Source: Opimibacter sp041746735 (GTDB lineage: Bacteria > Bacteroidota > Bacteroidia > Chitinophagales > Saprospiraceae). From it: DNA of 64,000 bases. Each line of letters opens with the position of its first letter. Within the stretch, counting starts at the first letter, position 1. Below the pieces are notes generated by a model. That model ran no database searches and was not told the DNA's origin. It saw only the letters and a list, made by a program, of their open reading frames with translations. Positions 43,531-51,545 of the stretch are shown piece after piece. Location: positions 1-64,000 of the forward strand of contig JBGTGP010000032.1 of the NCBI GenBank assembly GCA_041746735.1. The letters are read 5' to 3'. The position numbers were made by a program, and so were the translations under genes.

Positions 43531-44781
43531 ATGATAAAGCACCTTCTCCTGCCCTGGCATCGGGCATGGCGCAAGCCATACCTATATTGTGCCCTTCTCC
43601 TCGTGGGTTTCGGGCTGTGTCCAACACTCCAAGCTCAAGTGGAATCTGACGAACGCCCTCTCCTCGTCAGTCCCAATGGCATCAGTTTTCAAAAGGACTC
43701 CCTGTTCTTTATGAGTCTCCGATTCCGGATGCAAAACCGGATGGGGTATTTCTCTACCCTCGATGGTATCGACGCACCTGGATTTGAAGCCGTCGTGCGC
43801 CGACTCCGTTTGCGTCTGGATGGATTTGTCATGACCCGAAAGGTGGGCTACTATATCCAGCTCTCTTTCTCCCGCAACGATCAGGATCTCGCTTCCGGTA
43901 CCATCGCCCAGACCGTACGGGATGCCATGATCTTTTATACCATCAATCCCCGATTGTATTTCGGATTTGGTCAGACCAAACTGCCCGGCAACCGCGAGCG
44001 CGTCATCTCGTCCGGCAACCTCCAGTTGCCGGACCGGTCAGTAGCCAACTCAGCCTATACCATCGATCGCGACTTTGGCTTCTTTGGCTATTACACCCAA
44101 CCCATAGGCCGAACGCAACAGATCATCCTGAAAGGAGCCATTTCTGAAGGGGAAGGACGTGGCCAATTGTATACCAATGAAGGTCTATCCTATACCGGTC
44201 GTATAGAGTGGTTGCCTACCGGTCCCTTCCAGAACCTCGGTGATTACAGTTCAGGAGACCAGGAGTTTGAGCCAAAACCAAAACTATCCCTTGGACTTAC
44301 GCTCAACCATAATATGAAAACCATACGTACTGGTGGCCAGTTAGGATCTTTCCTTCCGGTGCCTGTCAATTTAAAGACGATGATCACGGATATGATCATC
44401 AAGTATCGCGGTTGGGGTCTGCTCACCGAATATTTTCATCGCAAGGCCTTCGGATTGAGTCATGATATGGACCATTATTTTGACATGAAGCGTGTGGGCC
44501 GTGGACAGGCATTCAATGTGCAACTCAGTAAATTGTTTGCCGAACGACACGAAATCGTCCTCCGCTATGCCGGCGTCAATCCCGAGAAGAGCGTGGAAGA
44601 TTTTCAATATGTGCTTCGAACCAAAGCCCTCGGTTATAATTACTATCTCAACCACCATCGGGTCAAATTCCTCTATTATATCGGGCTTGACGACCGGCGA
44701 CACCCCGGCACCCAGCCCACATTGTTGCATACGTTCGAAAACCGGTTGAATATGATGGTTCAGGTGGAACTGGGGATTTAG
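43531..44781 (+). CDS. OprO/OprP-type outer-membrane porin
   Basis: 416 aa. A signal peptide ends near TLQAQV after an unusually long charged start (MIKHLLLPWHRAWRKPYLYC). The body is alternating beta strands typical of the phosphate-selective porin O/P family (LRFRMQNRMGYFSTL, RRLRLRLDGFVMTRKVGYYIQLSFSRND, LYFGFGQTKLPGNRERV, ending NRLNMMVQVELGI). It should form an outer-membrane beta-barrel. Substrate unknown; no linkage to the alkaline phosphatase gene beyond being in the same window. Confidence 0.87.
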   Translation: MIKHLLLPWHRAWRKPYLYCALLLVGFGLCPTLQAQVESDERPLLVSPNGISFQKDSLFFMSLRFRMQNRMGYFSTLDGIDAPGFEAVVRRLRLRLDGFVMTRKVGYYIQLSFSRNDQDLASGTIAQTVRDAMIFYTINPRLYFGFGQTKLPGNRERVISSGNLQLPDRSVANSAYTIDRDFGFFGYYTQPIGRTQQIILKGAISEGEGRGQLYTNEGLSYTGRIEWLPTGPFQNLGDYSSGDQEFEPKPKLSLGLTLNHNMKTIRTGGQLGSFLPVPVNLKTMITDMIIKYRGWGLLTEYFHRKAFGLSHDMDHYFDMKRVGRGQAFNVQLSKLFAERHEIVLRYAGVNPEKSVEDFQYVLRTKALGYNYYLNHHRVKFLYYIGLDDRRHPGTQPTLLHTFENRLNMMVQVELGI

Positions 44782-44783
44782 AT

Positions 44784-44834
44784 ACAAACTCTAATGTAGT
44801 CAGGTCGCGCCAGGGCCTCGATATTGGAGTTTGT
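44784..44834. repeat. Interrupted inverted repeat after the porin gene
   Basis: ACAAACTCTAAT at 44784-44795 and ATTGGAGTTTGT at 44823-44834 are complementary except for one position, with a 27-nt centre. It may act as a terminator or regulatory fold; function is unknown. Confidence 0.45.
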
Positions 44835-44978
44835 CCGCTAAGGGTTCCCACAAGAGAAATGGCGTCCCGCCAATAGCGAAACGCCACAATACTTATAAAA
44901 CAGGGTTACAGTTTGGCGCTTTGCGTTAAGGGTCATATCATAAATGTCAGGTATTTCCCTACGTTCCGCGTTCTATAA

Positions 44979-45218
44979 TTACGGGAGATTCACTACTATA
45001 TTCCGATACATTTTATCCCGTTCACGTGGCATCCGGCAGAAATGATCCTGCATGTTACAGCCATTGGAATCAATAGTAAAGTGATGCTCCGGAGTCCGGA
45101 TCAAATCCCTGGTTTCACGCTGCGTCAGATTACTTGCGGAGTCCGGCATCCGCTTTGTATATACAGCATCAGCCAGTACCACCAGCGCGACGATAAACTG
45201 TATAAACAACGTTTTCAT
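44979..45218 (-). CDS. Possible small exported protein, unknown
   Basis: 79 aa with a plausible signal peptide (MKTLFIQFIVALVVLADAVY) and a short polar remainder with two cysteines (SNGCNMQDHFCRM). No family recognised. It may be real because of the signal peptide, but the upstream region has no clear promoter and no conserved domain supports it. Confidence 0.4.
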   Translation of the reverse strand: MKTLFIQFIVALVVLADAVYTKRMPDSASNLTQRETRDLIRTPEHHFTIDSNGCNMQDHFCRMPRERDKMYRNIVVNLP

Positions 45219-45543
45219 TTTTTTTTGAGGTTTTTGGGATGACGCTTTCCCGGAACATTATAAAATCATCTTACCGACTGGCAACTGAATCATAGACAGC
45301 GCTGGCGTCACACGTTCTTTGAATTGTCTCTGGATCTCCCTCCCTTTAATAATTCATTTCATGTGTGCCGCCAGTCTGCTATGATGGGGTTTTGCAAATC
45401 ATGGTATATCCCTAATTGCAGTTGTGTCAAGCATTTCTTTTCATACCTTCCAACACTGCGAGGATATAGCTGTATATATTCTACTGAAGGCTGCGCTGAA
45501 AACCATGGTTAAGGCGTTAAAATCAATTGGTTTTCCTCAGCGA
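45219..45543. other. Gap with no recognisable feature
   Basis: About 325 bp between two minus-strand small genes. A short plus frame (from 45324) shows no domain. No repeat family member or hairpin stands out. Confidence 0.5.
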
Positions 45544-45699
45544 TCAGACCACTTTTCGTCCTTGAAGTAGACGAACCACTATCATAATGACCGCAATCAC
45601 AAGTAAAAGGTGCAGCAATCCGCCTGTCTGATAACCGAAGTATCCTACTAACCAGGCGACGATCAGAATGACGATGAGTATATTGAGTATGTTGTTCAT
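45544..45699 (-). CDS. Lmo0937-family small membrane protein (51 aa)
   Basis: The minus-strand ATG at 45699 encodes 51 residues: MNNILNILIVILIVAWLVGY, then FGYQTGGLLHLLLVIAVIMI and VVRLLQGRKVV, ending with TGA at 45544. Two hydrophobic helices separated by a GYFGYQTGG turn and a basic tail match the lmo0937 family, small inner-membrane proteins often near stress genes in Bacteroidota. It lies 71 bp downstream of the 106-aa membrane protein on the same strand, so the two may be co-transcribed. Confidence 0.8.
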   Translation of the reverse strand: MNNILNILIVILIVAWLVGYFGYQTGGLLHLLLVIAVIMIVVRLLQGRKVV

Positions 45700-45770
45700 A
45701 ACGAGGTAATTTAATCTGTTAACTAATTAAGTAACATGTAATTCATACACGTGAATGCTAAAAGAGTTGA

Positions 45771-46091
45771 TTAAAGAACCAATATCAACAACAGGATGAT
45801 AATCAGAATGGCCCCAATCGACAAATACACGCCCTGACTGGCTTTACGTAAGTCTTGTTTGATGGCTTTCACTTCATTGCGTAGTTGTTTCTTCTCCGCT
45901 TTTGCCAGACCAGCTAAATCCATCGCGCGGATCTCACCCAACCGGGCCATCAACGCTTCTGCTTCAAGCAAATCCTCTTTCGGTGCAGGTACAACCGCTT
46001 CTGTGGTGGGGGGTGTGATGGCATATACGGGTGACGTGAAGGTGACCGTCAATATTCCAATAGCCATTAATCCTAGAATAAACTTTTTCAT
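45771..46091 (-). CDS. Small exported membrane-anchored protein, unknown
   Basis: 106 aa. A signal peptide ends near SPVYA, followed by a charged helical segment (LLEAEALMARLGEIRAMDLAGLAKAEKKQLRNEVKAIKQ split over about residues 40-80) and a C-terminal hydrophobic anchor (YLSIGAILIIILLLILVL). This architecture is common in uncharacterised Bacteroidota proteins near stress genes. No enzymatic motif. It is probably in one unit with the lmo0937-like gene. Confidence 0.75.
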   Translation of the reverse strand: MKKFILGLMAIGILTVTFTSPVYAITPPTTEAVVPAPKEDLLEAEALMARLGEIRAMDLAGLAKAEKKQLRNEVKAIKQDLRKASQGVYLSIGAILIIILLLILVL

Positions 46092-47315
46092 ATAACCTTG
46101 ATTTTAAGTATGAATACATCATTCATAACCCTACAAAGGTCAGACGGAATGCCTATGGAACTATTATAAGATTCCAGCATTGCATTATATAATTCACACC
46201 TGTACTAGTGGTTGAGAAGTTGAGAGGTTGAGAGGTTGAGGGGTTGAGAGGTTGAGAGGTTGAGGGGTTGAGAGGTTGAGAAGTTGAGGGGTTGAGAGGT
46301 TGAGAGGTTGAGAAGTTGAGAGGTTGAGGGGTTGAGAGGTTGAGAGGTTGAGAGGTTGAGAGGTTGAGAGGTTGAGAGGTTGAGAAGTTGAGAAGTTTAG
46401 GAGTTTAGGAGTTTAGTGTTTAGAGTTTAGTATTTAGTTTGCCCTCATGACATAGGTTGCCGAGAGTATTACATAAAGTGGATCATCCCGATAGTCTCAA
46501 TGCTGTGAGCCATCAAAGTGGGCCTGATTCCTCATTAGCCGGAATGGCCTATTCATTCACACCACCGAGTAATAGCTGTGTACGATCATAGAAGGAACGC
46601 ATGCATAGAAGGAACGCATGCATAACGCAAGATTTCACATAAGCCTGAAGGGCTTACACGCTTATAACCACGAAACCTGTCCATGATCTAAAGAATGAAA
46701 GCATGATCTCATATAAGCCTGAAGGGCTTACACTCTATAACCCCGGGTTGCACCCGGGGTATATGGCACACCCCCACCCTACAACCCTGAAGGGGTTGCA
46801 CGAGAACCCTTTGCCTTTTCCGTCCCCAATCCTACTTATGCGAAGTTTGCAACTTCGCATAGAAATGTTTCCTTTTGAAGTTTGCAACTTCACTTAAACC
46901 AACGCCGGGGCATCCTCAACGCAACCTGACCCGCACCAACGCGCAATTAAGTTGAGAGGTTGAGGGGTTGTGTTTATTGAAAAGGTAACCCAACTGGGTA
47001 GGGTAAGATCATGTAAAAAAGTTACCATTTAATCTGGCTTTCCGCCTTGCGGTCGGAATCTTCGCTGCGCTTCGACTGGCATCCGCATACGCTGAAGCTT
47101 CGGCGACCAAGGGATCTCCTTCGCTAAAGCTTCGGCGACCAAAGGCAAAAAAAAAGAACAAAAATCCCCTGACGAAGTCAGATCCTACTCCTTCCAGCGG
47201 AAGCTTACGAGCAAGCCCGGTTGCTTAGACCGGGCTTGCGATATAGATGAAATAATTTTCCTTTCTTATACGGTGTGGTATGCCTGGCTTATGACGAACC
47301 GGGCACATGACTGCA
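46092..47315. repeat. 1.2-kb repeat-mosaic gap
   Basis: No gene is supported. GGTTGAGA octamer repeats fill about 46211-46440, shading into TTTAGGAG/TTTAGTGT units. About 46600-46760 has a doubled GAAGGAACGCATGCATA unit, AAGCC-TGAAG-GGCTT hairpins (twice) and CCCCGGGT-TGC-ACCCGGGG. ACCC-TGAAG-GGGT and GAAGTT-TGC-AACTTC hairpins follow to 46890. A partial copy of the 18.9/25.9-kb block (GCCGGGGCATCCTC, AACCTGACCCGCACCAACGC) is at 46903-46948, CTTCGGCGACC/CCTTCGCTAAAG segments at 47090-47145, and AATCCCCTGACGAAGTCAGA at about 47163-47205. Confidence 0.8.
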
Positions 47316-48335
47316 TCAATCCACCTTTGCTGTTCCTTTTATCACAAACCGAAGCTTGCGCTTGTCGACCTCCGGTATCACCTGCTGATTGCGAACATAG
47401 GTGAGGTTATAGACATTGGCTATAGAGCTGCTGAATTTTTGAAATACTTTGCCCAGCTCATCGATATTCTTGGGAAACGCTGCTGTACCACCATTGGTGG
47501 CGAGTGCATTGAGCACAGGTTTATCGACACCACCGTTGCCTTCCAGGCCGATCATAAAACTATTGATGGCGATGCCGCTTGTGTTCTCGAGTTTCTGGAG
47601 GAGATAAGCGGGGGTAAATTCCGGATGGGAATTATTGTCCGTGCCGTCCGTAAAGACCAGCAGCGTCTTTCCTTCCGCCGTCGCCGAATTCAGCACCTCA
47701 ATACCCATATTGACCGCCTCATACAGTGATGTAAATGGACCCTGCTTCAAACTGGCGATATAGTTTTGCAAAGCGACCTTATTATTGGTCGGTGGAAAGC
47801 TGTGGATTTCATCCGAGAAATCAATGATCCCTATGCGGGCATTCGGAATCTCGGTGAGTACATTGATCACAAAACTATTGGCATAATGCTTTACTTTTTC
47901 AAAATCAGCACCCAATGAGGCACTGGCATCCAACACCATCATGACGACCAGATCCTGAACCTGGGTATAATTCATGGTGAATTCCACATCCACTTTCCAG
48001 CCGTTAATGTCTTCCCGCCATTCATAGGCAGTAATTCCATCGATCTCATAATTGACATTCTGATGGTCGATGATCCGTACATTGTCGATGATCACGTTGG
48101 TAAACTTGGGCGGCACCGCCACACCTGCAAAGGTTTTTGAAAAATCAATTTTCACTTCCGGTGATGAATTGACTCCATCAAATGTGATCTGCGGATTGAT
48201 CCCCTGCGTATTCCAGAAATCAATATACAGTTCAAAGTCACGACTGCGCGGATTCTTCGGATCTGCTCCGTTATTACCACACGATGTAAGCAAAAGGGCG
48301 AGCGCGAAAAAGGCTAAGTGCTTGAAGATCTTCAT
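47316..48335 (-). CDS. Surface lipoprotein with von Willebrand factor A domain
   Basis: 339 aa. Lipoprotein signal with lipobox LLTSCG near residue 19, so it is anchored in a membrane. Residues about 125-310 form a VWA domain with the MIDAS motif VLDASASLG, the conserved Thr in GPFTSLYEAV and the Asp in LVFTDGTDNN. VWA domains mediate metal-dependent protein contacts. The last 30 residues (YVRNQQVIPEVDKRKLRFVI) are family-specific. No partner gene is adjacent. Confidence 0.88.
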   Translation of the reverse strand: MKIFKHLAFFALALLLTSCGNNGADPKNPRSRDFELYIDFWNTQGINPQITFDGVNSSPEVKIDFSKTFAGVAVPPKFTNVIIDNVRIIDHQNVNYEIDGITAYEWREDINGWKVDVEFTMNYTQVQDLVVMMVLDASASLGADFEKVKHYANSFVINVLTEIPNARIGIIDFSDEIHSFPPTNNKVALQNYIASLKQGPFTSLYEAVNMGIEVLNSATAEGKTLLVFTDGTDNNSHPEFTPAYLLQKLENTSGIAINSFMIGLEGNGGVDKPVLNALATNGGTAAFPKNIDELGKVFQKFSSSIANVYNLTYVRNQQVIPEVDKRKLRFVIKGTAKVD

Positions 48336-48771
48336 AATATATAAATGAAATTTTAAATGTGATTTGAGGATGTATTCCAGGAAGAACCGATGGCGAAAGG
48401 CAATCGATGATTTAAACTCAGTATGTTGACATCCAGATATTTAGACATTAGTCCTGAATATAATATGACTAGGTATTGATCCGCAATATCTATGCCATAT
48501 TTTACTTCGCAGTGGTGAGTGTTCACGATCGCTATATCCGGTCCTGATGGACCATCGAATGGCATTCATGGTTCTCCATGAATTTATATTCCTTAACGTT
48601 GTTTTCCATCAGGATTGTATACTTTAGTCCTGTCATGCCCTGCCCGCTGCTTCCCCTTTTTTTAAGATTCTATTTTCCTCGGCCCGTATTGGGTTTCTAT
48701 CGCGTTAGGCGAATGGCGACCTTAAAAAGTCAGGATCCATTTTCTGGTTTTCTTTCTACATTGGGGTCAAC
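48336..48771. other. Gap with one hairpin, otherwise empty
   Basis: 436 bp before the oxidase gene. ATTCATGG-TTCT-CCATGAAT (48564-48583) is an 8-bp perfect hairpin followed by TTATATT. TACATTGG near the oxidase start resembles a weak -7 element. No gene seen. Confidence 0.5.
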
Positions 48772-50037
48772 ATGCGCAGTCTCCAACAACAACGAAAGAT
48801 CTACCTGGATGGATTCGCCGGCAGAAGACCGGTGACTCCGGTGTCATACGAGGCCATGGCAGAGCAAGCGTCGAATCGTTTGTCGCCTGAAGCTTATGCC
48901 TACCTCGCGGGTGGTGCCGGTCGTGAATCTACGATTGACACCAATCGCCGGGCCCTGGATCAAATTCAAATCCATCCAAGAATGCTTGGTGGTGTGCAGG
49001 AGGTGCGTATGCAACTAAGTTGGAGGGCGCATACGCTTCCTGCACCTTGTATGCTGGCGCCTATCGGTGTCCTCGAACTGGCCCATCCCGATGCGGATAT
49101 CGCCGTCGCCCGGGCAGCAGCCGATATGCATATTCCCATGGTCATCAGCAGCCAGGCTTCGCGACCCATGGAGGAGATCGCAAAAGCATTGGGAGACTGT
49201 CCCCGATTATTTCAACTCTACTATAGTAAGTCAAAAGAACTGTCCCAAAGTTTTATCCGACGCGCAGAAGCCATAGATTGTAGTGCACTCGTCGTCACGC
49301 TGGACACTACCATATTGGGTTGGCGTGTTCGGGATCTCAGTTTGGGGTACAATCCGTTTATACACGGCAAAGGCATAGCGCAGTATTATTCCGATCCGGT
49401 CTTTAACGCATTGCCTGATCCGCCGGCGGAGGACCGTGCACGACCTGCTTTATCACTTTCATTACTACAACATCTCATCGGTCTTCATACACGTATTCCG
49501 GGTGGCTTCTGGCACAATCTACGTACAGGTCAGGCGATAAAAACAGTACGGAAATTTACCAGTGTATTTAGCAATCCGGGCATCACCTGGGATGATATCG
49601 CCCTGATCCGCTCGTGGACTTCACTTCCGATTTATTTAAAAGGAGTATTACGACCTGATGATGCGGTCCGCGCACAACAAGCCGGTGTCGACGGGCTTAT
49701 CATCTCCAATCACGGCGGGCGACAGATTGATGGGGCGGTCAGCACCGTGGAAGCACTTGCGCATATACGGGCAACGATTGGACACGACATGGAACTCTGG
49801 ATCGACAGTGGTATCCGAACCGGTAGCGATATGTATAAATGTCTGGCTCTCGGCGCTACCGGAGTCCTCATCGGGCGACCCTATGCTATGGCATTGGCAT
49901 GTCATGGCACTGCAGGCATTCAGGATTGTATGTCCTCCATACTCTCCGAACTCGAACTCCACATGGCCCTCAGTGGATGCAGCAACCTGGAGGACCTTTC
50001 ATCAGAACTTATATCACATCCATGGATCAACCGTTAA
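48772..50037 (+). CDS. FMN-dependent alpha-hydroxy-acid oxidase/dehydrogenase
   Basis: 421 aa TIM-barrel flavoenzyme (lactate oxidase, lactate monooxygenase and glycolate oxidase family). FMN and substrate motifs: LAGGAGRESTIDTNRRALD near 45, MLAPIGVLELAHPDAD near 95, SSQASRPMEEIA, LVVTLDT, LKGVLRPDDA with the FMN-contact Lys, the signature ISNHGGRQID with catalytic His, and DSGIRTGSDMYKCLALGA near 345. It oxidises a 2-hydroxy acid to the 2-oxo acid. The gene overlaps the next by 16 bp; the pair may share a pathway, since the neighbour also releases 2-oxo acids. Confidence 0.91.
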   Translation: MRSLQQQRKIYLDGFAGRRPVTPVSYEAMAEQASNRLSPEAYAYLAGGAGRESTIDTNRRALDQIQIHPRMLGGVQEVRMQLSWRAHTLPAPCMLAPIGVLELAHPDADIAVARAAADMHIPMVISSQASRPMEEIAKALGDCPRLFQLYYSKSKELSQSFIRRAEAIDCSALVVTLDTTILGWRVRDLSLGYNPFIHGKGIAQYYSDPVFNALPDPPAEDRARPALSLSLLQHLIGLHTRIPGGFWHNLRTGQAIKTVRKFTSVFSNPGITWDDIALIRSWTSLPIYLKGVLRPDDAVRAQQAGVDGLIISNHGGRQIDGAVSTVEALAHIRATIGHDMELWIDSGIRTGSDMYKCLALGATGVLIGRPYAMALACHGTAGIQDCMSSILSELELHMALSGCSNLEDLSSELISHPWINR

Positions 50038-51188
50038 GTTATATCCTCAACGATCTGGGCGAAGAGCGTGAGCGCTATTATAATGCCATGTCACCTCCGG
50101 TCATCCAGACCAGTAATTTTGTCTTTCCGGACGTGGATACGTTCCGGGCATCGGTGCTCGATGAATTGTCATCGCATATCTATACCCGTGGAAATAATCC
50201 GACGGTGGAGATTCTGCGCAAGAAACTGGCTGCACTCGAAGGCACGGATGATGCGCTGGTGTTTGGCAGTGGCAGCGCGGCGATATCGATGGCGATCATG
50301 AGTTGTGTAGGCCAGGGGGATCATGTCATCTGCGTGCGGCATCCGTATAGCTGGACCTCCGCGTTACTCAACCGGTATCTTGCGCGATATGGTGTACAGC
50401 ATGACTTTGTAGATGGCCGCAACCTGGAGGCGATAGAGGCGCTTATCCGGCCGGAGACGAAGTTGCTTTTTCTGGAAAGCCCGAATACATTCACATACGA
50501 ACTCCAGGATATACCGGCCTGCGTTGCGTTGGCGAAGAAACACAACCTGCTGACGGCGATTGACAACAGCTATAGTAGCCCGCTATTTCAACAGCCGGCC
50601 AGGATGGGGGTCGATATTGTCATTCATTCCGTCACCAAATATATCAATGGTCACAGCGATGTCGTCGCCGGTGCGGTGTGCAGCCACCATGAGATCATCC
50701 GCCGGATGTTTGTGGATGAATACATGACTTTAGGGGGTATCATTTCACCGCATGATGCATCCCTGATCCTTCGGGGCCTCCGTACACTGCCGATCCGCAT
50801 GCAAAGGATACAGGAATCGACCATGCAAATTGTATCCCATCTGAAAGGCCATCCTTCGATCAGGCGCATCCTCTATCCGTTTGATCCTGATTTTCCGCAA
50901 TATGATCTCGCGCGAAAACAGATGAGTGGCTGTGGCGGGTTGTTTACTGTAGAATTTAATGCACCTGATATCGCGGCTTTACTATCCCGGGTAAGTCAGA
51001 TCCGGCGCTGGAAAATTGCCGTTTCCTGGGGTGGCCATGAAAGTCTGATATTGCCGATGGCCGCGTTATACAATCTGCCAGGCCGTGATGATCCGCATAT
51101 TCCCTGGAATTATGTCAGGTTTTATGTAGGTCTGGAAGATCCGGACTATTTGCTGGAAGATTTGATAGCCGCGTTAGATGAGAAATAA
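50022..51188 (+). CDS. Cys/Met-metabolism PLP enzyme (cystathionine gamma-synthase/methionine gamma-lyase family)
   Basis: 388 aa from the ATG at 50022, inside the end of the oxidase gene; the frame is open further upstream, but that part overlaps conserved oxidase sequence. Family motifs: HIYTRGNNPTVEILRKKLAALEG near 45, FGSGSAAISMAIMSCV near 75, AIDNSYSSPLFQQP near 180, and the Schiff-base Lys in IHSVTKYINGHSDVVAGAV near 205, then LGGIISPHDASLILRGLRTLPIR. It catalyses gamma-elimination or replacement on sulfur amino acids; the exact reaction cannot be told. Confidence 0.92.
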   Translation: MDQPLSYILNDLGEERERYYNAMSPPVIQTSNFVFPDVDTFRASVLDELSSHIYTRGNNPTVEILRKKLAALEGTDDALVFGSGSAAISMAIMSCVGQGDHVICVRHPYSWTSALLNRYLARYGVQHDFVDGRNLEAIEALIRPETKLLFLESPNTFTYELQDIPACVALAKKHNLLTAIDNSYSSPLFQQPARMGVDIVIHSVTKYINGHSDVVAGAVCSHHEIIRRMFVDEYMTLGGIISPHDASLILRGLRTLPIRMQRIQESTMQIVSHLKGHPSIRRILYPFDPDFPQYDLARKQMSGCGGLFTVEFNAPDIAALLSRVSQIRRWKIAVSWGGHESLILPMAALYNLPGRDDPHIPWNYVRFYVGLEDPDYLLEDLIAALDEK

Positions 51189-51191
51189 CTT

Positions 51192-51545
51192 TCATGAGGC
51201 ATGACGAAGCCATTGTTTGACGGTTTTCATCTTGCTGCGAGCGATAGTGGCGATCAACCCCCCATCCATCCGGATCAACATGGATTGAGGTTCTATCACA
51301 TCAATATATCCAGTGTGTATGGCAAAACTACGATGTACCCTCATAAGTTGGCTGGAGTTGAGGAAATGGACCCAATGCTTAACCGTCCGGGAGGTAAATA
51401 TTTTCTCGCCTGTATTCAGGTACACCCATGAGTAGGCCCCGTCTCCCCGGATCATGACGATACGGGTGACATCCATCTGACTGGAGCGTAAAGTGACCGT
51501 GGTGCTTGATTTCATATGTTCTGGATTTGGGGAAACTTGATTCAT
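51192..51545 (-). CDS. LytTR-type DNA-binding protein without a receiver
   Basis: 117 aa. The LytTR domain (about 20-115) has IVMIRGDGAYSWVYLNTGEK, FTSRTVKHWVHFLNSSQLMRVHRSFAIH and MIRMDGGLIATIARSKM segments, typical of the beta-strand DNA-binding fold. There is no receiver or membrane part, so the signal input is unknown. Its ATG overlaps the stop of the 1221-aa surface-protein gene (ATGA), so it is translationally coupled to it. It is paralogous to the protein at 58753. Confidence 0.85.
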   Translation of the reverse strand: MNQVSPNPEHMKSSTTVTLRSSQMDVTRIVMIRGDGAYSWVYLNTGEKIFTSRTVKHWVHFLNSSQLMRVHRSFAIHTGYIDVIEPQSMLIRMDGGLIATIARSKMKTVKQWLRHAS

